64,000 nucleotides of DNA from M3007 sp964484205. GTDB taxonomy: Bacteria > Bacteroidota > Bacteroidia > Chitinophagales > Saprospiraceae. A program made the position numbers and the translations under genes. The stretch covers positions 1-64,000 of the forward strand of contig CAZAEZ010000011.1 in the NCBI GenBank assembly GCA_964484205.1, read 5' to 3'. This document shows, piece by piece, positions 61,171 to 64,000 of the stretch. Position 1 is the first letter of the stretch. Each line of letters starts with the position of its first letter. The notes beneath the pieces were generated by a model. The model was not told the origin of the DNA and made no database searches. It saw nothing but the letters and a program-made list of their open reading frames with translations.

Positions 61171-61635
61171 ATGCGAACTATTAACGACTGGTTGTCCGAA
61201 TACGGCGAAAGCCACCAAAACCCTACCAACAAACTGGTGCACTGGATTTGCGTACCGGCCATCTTCTTTTCCATCGTCGGTCTTTTTTACGGCATCAAAC
61301 TGGGCGTTGAGGTGTTACCCGGCCTCGAACTCAATGTGGCCATGATTTTGCTGGCGCTCGCGGTGCTGTATTACCTGCGGCTGTCGCCGGCACTGTCGGT
61401 CGGCATGTTGCTGTTTTCGACGTTCTGCCTGTTTTTGGCACAGCAAATTGAGGCAACCGGACTGGTGCTTTGGCAGGTATGCGTGGCTATTTTCGTTTTG
61501 GCCTGGATCGGCCAGTTCTGGGGCCACAAAGTCGAAGGGAAAAAACCCTCCTTTTTTAAAGACCTGCAGTTTTTGCTGATCGGGCCGGCCTGGCTGATGA
61601 GCTTTGTTTATGGGAAATTGGGGCTGCGGTATTGA
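61171..61635 (+). CDS. Mpo1-like (DUF962/YGL010w) membrane protein
   Basis: A 154-aa protein with four membrane helices. NDWLSEYGESHQNPTNKLVHW at the start and WIGQFWGHKVEGKKPS in the third loop carry the conserved histidines of the DUF962 family. In yeast the relative Mpo1 is an Fe2+-dependent dioxygenase of 2-hydroxy fatty acid alpha-oxidation; bacterial members are less studied. Saprospiria-type membranes can contain hydroxylated lipids, so a related role is possible. Confidence 0.88.
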   Translation: MRTINDWLSEYGESHQNPTNKLVHWICVPAIFFSIVGLFYGIKLGVEVLPGLELNVAMILLALAVLYYLRLSPALSVGMLLFSTFCLFLAQQIEATGLVLWQVCVAIFVLAWIGQFWGHKVEGKKPSFFKDLQFLLIGPAWLMSFVYGKLGLRY

Positions 61636-61660
61636 GTTGGTACACCATGCTCTACCTTTG
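61632..61660 (+). promoter_or_regulatory. Bacteroidota-type promoter of the enoyl-CoA hydratase family gene
   Basis: TTG (61632-61634), an 18-bp spacer, TACCTTTG (61653-61660): a very good match to the phylum consensus. It overlaps the end of the Mpo1-like gene and leaves a leader of about 40 nt. Confidence 0.65.
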
Positions 61661-61706
61661 CCCACCATCCCAATCAGCCAAAACCCGCATCAGATTTATC
61701 CGGACT

Positions 61707-62483
61707 ATGGAAAATATCACCCAGCAAGGTTACGTCAACACCGATTTGAAGGCCAATGGCGTGGCCGAAATCACCTTTTTTCACCCAAACCACAACAGCC
61801 TGCCCAGCCGCCTGCTTCAAGCCCTGGTGGATGCTTTTGCGGCTGCTGGCAACAATCCGGATGTCCGGGTCATCGTCTTGCGCAGTGCCGAACACCGCAC
61901 CTTTTGCGCCGGCGCCAGTTTTGATGAATTGGTCGCCATCCAGGATTACGAAACCAGCCTGCGTTTTTTTTCCGGTTTTGGCAATGTGATCAACGCCATG
62001 CGACGCTGCCCGAAAATCATCGTCGGACGGGTGCATGGCAAAGCGGTCGGCGGCGGGGTTGGCCTGGCGGCGGGCACCGATTTTTGCATGGCGTCCCAAT
62101 ACGGCTCCGTGCGTTTGAGCGAACTGGCCGTCGGCTTTGGCCCCTTTGTGATTGGCCCGGCAGTGGAACGCAAGGTGGGTGTTTCGGCGTTCAGCCAGAT
62201 GGCGCTCAACCCCGGCGAGTGGCAAACAGCCGCCTGGGCCAAGGAAAAAGGACTATTCCAGGAGGTGTTTGAAACGGTGGAACAACTGGACGCCTACCTC
62301 GATCATTTCACGCAAAATTTAAGCGCATACAACCCGGAGGCATTAGCCGAACTCAAGAAAATTTTCTGGCAGGGCACTGAACACTGGGATGTACTTCTGA
62401 ACGAACGCGCCACCCTGAGCGGACGGATGGCGCTGTCGGATTTTGCGAAAACGGCAATTACGGCGTTTAAATCCAAAACCTGA
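61707..62483 (+). CDS. enoyl-CoA hydratase/isomerase family protein
   Basis: A crotonase-fold protein, 258 aa. The oxyanion-hole region is FCAGASFDEL and GKAVGGGVGLAAGTDF. Where hydratases carry one catalytic Glu, ELAVGFGPFVIGPAVERK holds Glu residues in a slightly shifted frame, so the reaction (hydratase, isomerase or other) is open. The ATG at 61707 (MENITQQG) fits the family and the promoter. Its last two codons, ACC TGA, lie inside the shared palindrome with carA. Confidence 0.85.
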   Translation: MENITQQGYVNTDLKANGVAEITFFHPNHNSLPSRLLQALVDAFAAAGNNPDVRVIVLRSAEHRTFCAGASFDELVAIQDYETSLRFFSGFGNVINAMRRCPKIIVGRVHGKAVGGGVGLAAGTDFCMASQYGSVRLSELAVGFGPFVIGPAVERKVGVSAFSQMALNPGEWQTAAWAKEKGLFQEVFETVEQLDAYLDHFTQNLSAYNPEALAELKKIFWQGTEHWDVLLNERATLSGRMALSDFAKTAITAFKSKT

Positions 62484-62552
62484 CAGGTCATTTTTAAACA
62501 AAAACGGAGCGCATCGGCGCTCCGTTTTTGTTTAAAAATGACCTGTCAGGTT
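62477..62552. terminator. perfect 36-bp palindrome acting as bidirectional terminator
   Basis: The arms 62477-62512 and 62517-62552 are complementary at every position around the loop ATCG. The inner part (AAAAACGGAGCGC / GCGCTCCGTTTTT) is a classic intrinsic terminator in both directions. The outer part contains ACCTGACAGGT, so the last codons of both convergent genes (ACC TGA) are encoded by the two mirrored arms. Confidence 0.92.
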
Positions 62553-63631
62553 AGCATGTCCAAAAACTGATCGAACAAATACCGCGCGTCGTGTGGCCCG
62601 GGGCTGGCCTCCGGGTGGTACTGCACCGAAAAGGCGGGTTTGTTTTTTATCCGGATGCCTTCCACGGTGTTGTCGTTGAGGTTGATGTGGGTGGGCTCCA
62701 CGAGGCTGGGCGAATCGTACACCGCCTGTTCGAGCACGCCGAAACCGTGGTTCTGGCTGGTGATCTCGCCGCGGCCGGTCAGCAGGTTTTTCACCGGGTG
62801 GTTGATGCCGCGGTGGCCGTGGTGCAGTTTGTAGGTGGGAAGTCCCACCGCACGGGCCAGAATTTGCTGACCCAGGCAGATGCCAAACAGCGGTTTTTCG
62901 TCGTTCAGCATTTTTTGGGTGAGCTCCACGGCATAGTCCATCGACGCGGGGTCGCCGGGGCCGTTGGAGAGGAAGTAACCGTCGGGATTCCAGGCTTTGA
63001 TCTCCTCAAAACTGGAGCGCGCGGGGAACACCTTGAGGTAGCAGTTGCGCTCGGCAAAACAACGCAGGATATTTTTTTTCACGCCAAAATCGACTACGGC
63101 AATCCGGCGCGGTGCATCGGGGTTGCCCATGTAGTACGGAATTTTGGTTGTCACCTGACTGGAAAGTTCGAGTCCGGCCATGGGCGGCGTTTCGCGCAAG
63201 CGTTTCTTCAGTTCATCCAGATCGTCGATTTCAGAAGAAATAATGCAGTTCATGGCGCCGCTGGTGCGGATGTACTGCACGAGTGCCCGGGTGTCGACAT
63301 CCTCAATGGCCACGAGTTTTTCGGCTTCAAAATAATCCTGGATACTTTTATCGGCCCGTTGGCGACTGTATGCGACGTTGAAATTGCGGCAGATAAATCC
63401 GGCAATTTTAATGCTCTCGCTTTCAATTTCGTCATTCTTGATGCCATAGTTGCCGATGTGCACATTGGTGGCCGTCAGCACCTGGCCGAAATAGGAGGGA
63501 TCAGTGAAAATTTCCTGGTAACCGGTCATGCCGGTGTTAAAACAAATTTCTCCGGTGGTAGTACCTGTGTGCCCGGCCGCCTGGCCGTGGAATACCGTGC
63601 CGTCTTCGAGAAGGAGTGTGGCTTTTTTCAA
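62546..63631 (-). CDS. carA: carbamoyl-phosphate synthase small subunit
   Basis: The glutamine amidotransferase subunit of carbamoyl-phosphate synthase, for pyrimidine and arginine synthesis. The glutaminase triad is the Cys in GICLGQQILARA and the His/Glu of YHPEASPGPHDA. The N-terminal CarA domain shows LLLEDGTVFHG, GEICFNTGMTGYQEI and DPSYFGQVL. The start is taken as a TTG at 63631 (LKKATLLLEDG), giving 361 aa, because no ATG fits; the long open frame upstream is overlapped by the divergent gene and is not CarA-like. Confidence 0.94.
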   Translation of the reverse strand: MKKATLLLEDGTVFHGQAAGHTGTTTGEICFNTGMTGYQEIFTDPSYFGQVLTATNVHIGNYGIKNDEIESESIKIAGFICRNFNVAYSRQRADKSIQDYFEAEKLVAIEDVDTRALVQYIRTSGAMNCIISSEIDDLDELKKRLRETPPMAGLELSSQVTTKIPYYMGNPDAPRRIAVVDFGVKKNILRCFAERNCYLKVFPARSSFEEIKAWNPDGYFLSNGPGDPASMDYAVELTQKMLNDEKPLFGICLGQQILARAVGLPTYKLHHGHRGINHPVKNLLTGRGEITSQNHGFGVLEQAVYDSPSLVEPTHINLNDNTVEGIRIKNKPAFSVQYHPEASPGPHDARYLFDQFLDMLT

Positions 63632-63739
63632 AATACGGAAATTTGACGTTGGAAATGGTTTTCTCGCGCGCAAAGGTCGAACACCTGGCGGGGTTTTCCA
63701 AATGCCGGATAAATCCGTTCTTTGCCGGCGCCACGCGTT

Positions 63740-64000
63740 ATGCCTAAACCATCCGAACTTCAGCGCTTTCTCGATGCTGCCGTGCAGCGCTACAACCGGC
63801 CGGAATTTATCGAGACCGACCCGATCAGCATTCCTGCCACATTCAGCCGTCTGCAGGACCGCGAAATCATGGGCTTCTGGACGGCCACCCTTGCCTGGGG
63901 GCAGCGCAAAACCATCATGCAAAGCGCCCGCCGGCTGGCAGATCTGATGGACGGCGCACCCTACGATTTTATCCTGAACCACGAGGAGCAGGACCGCGCA
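63740..64000 (+). CDS. TIGR02757 (DUF2400) family protein, partial
   Basis: The first 87 codons of a gene cut by the window end. TDPISIPATFSRLQDREIMG, FWTATLAWGQRKTIM and LMDGAPYDFILNHEE match the N-terminus of the TIGR02757 family, conserved in Bacteroidota with unknown function. It starts 108 bp from the carA start, divergently. A degenerate -7 (GACCTTTG on the minus strand at 63672-63679) may serve carA. Confidence 0.85.
   Translation, partial: MPKPSELQRFLDAAVQRYNRPEFIETDPISIPATFSRLQDREIMGFWTATLAWGQRKTIMQSARRLADLMDGAPYDFILNHEEQDRA

Noticed and set aside
6352..62552. Reading the palindromes as insertion sequences with their own transposase
   Set aside because: None contains an open frame that resembles a transposase; if mobile they must be moved by a protein encoded outside this window.
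62546..63982. Longer carA frame starting at 63982
   Set aside because: The extra 117 residues do not look like CarA and lie antisense to the conserved start of the TIGR02757 gene.

Overview
The window looks like chromosomal DNA from a free-living member of the Bacteroidota, most likely in or near the Saprospiria (Lewinella/Haliscomenobacter type). Reasons: secreted proteins with type IX secretion (T9SS) C-terminal domains, choice-of-anchor L and SprB-like repeats, promoters matching the Bacteroidota TAnnTTTG -7 consensus, moderate GC content and dense gene packing. I see no rRNA, tRNA, CRISPR array, phage or transposase gene. The lineage is inferred from protein families, not from a marker gene.

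Layout: 0.3-6.4 kb carries a penicillin-acylase-family enzyme with a small membrane protein, anhydro-MurNAc kinase, a SprB/CHU_C surface protein and a DUF4261 protein. 6.7-14.6 kb holds a 1493-aa T9SS surface protein behind an apparent operon for a membrane coiled-coil protein, a SCO1 lipoprotein, a secreted Ig-like protein and a cytochrome c lipoprotein. 15-21 kb has a secreted CocE-type hydrolase with a VOC protein, and an amine-utilisation-like set (Eat-type permease, glutamine-synthetase-like ligase, SDR, and a 35-aa coupled ORF). 21-30 kb has GNAT, an unusual pyruvate kinase, RNase HII, a phosphoribosyltransferase, a P-loop ATPase, small membrane proteins and a class III nucleotidyl cyclase. 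30-34.5 kb is a purine-catabolism operon (guanine deaminase, XdhA, XdhB) with overlapping stops and starts. 34.6-43.3 kb has smpB, pgeF, a MacB-type permease, a DUF3536/GH57 protein and recJ. 44-64 kb has a second giant T9SS protein, MscS, an M1 peptidase, a RidA protein, a ROK kinase, lipA, birA, rsfS, ftsH, two NlpC/P60 peptidases, a nitrilase-family amidase, an Mpo1-like protein, an enoyl-CoA hydratase family protein, carA and the start of a TIGR02757 gene.

The most striking content is between the genes. Nearly every sizeable gap holds a long palindrome, and these fall into families: (i) triloop hairpins with a constant apex GACT-N3-AGTC and unrelated stems; (ii) palindromes whose arms are tandem heptamers (GATTTAC, GCGGAGT and GGGCGAA types), several closing on a shared GTTCAC/GTGAAC core; (iii) octamer arms (CACGGAGR) with a type (i)-like hairpin nested inside; (iv) multi-level nests in which one palindrome sits at the centre of another. 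Many arms touch or include the neighbouring stop codon, and all eight convergent gene junctions with room for one contain such a structure. One copy has been absorbed into the signal peptide of the cytochrome c lipoprotein. These elements, not a protein cassette, are my best candidate for an undescribed system.
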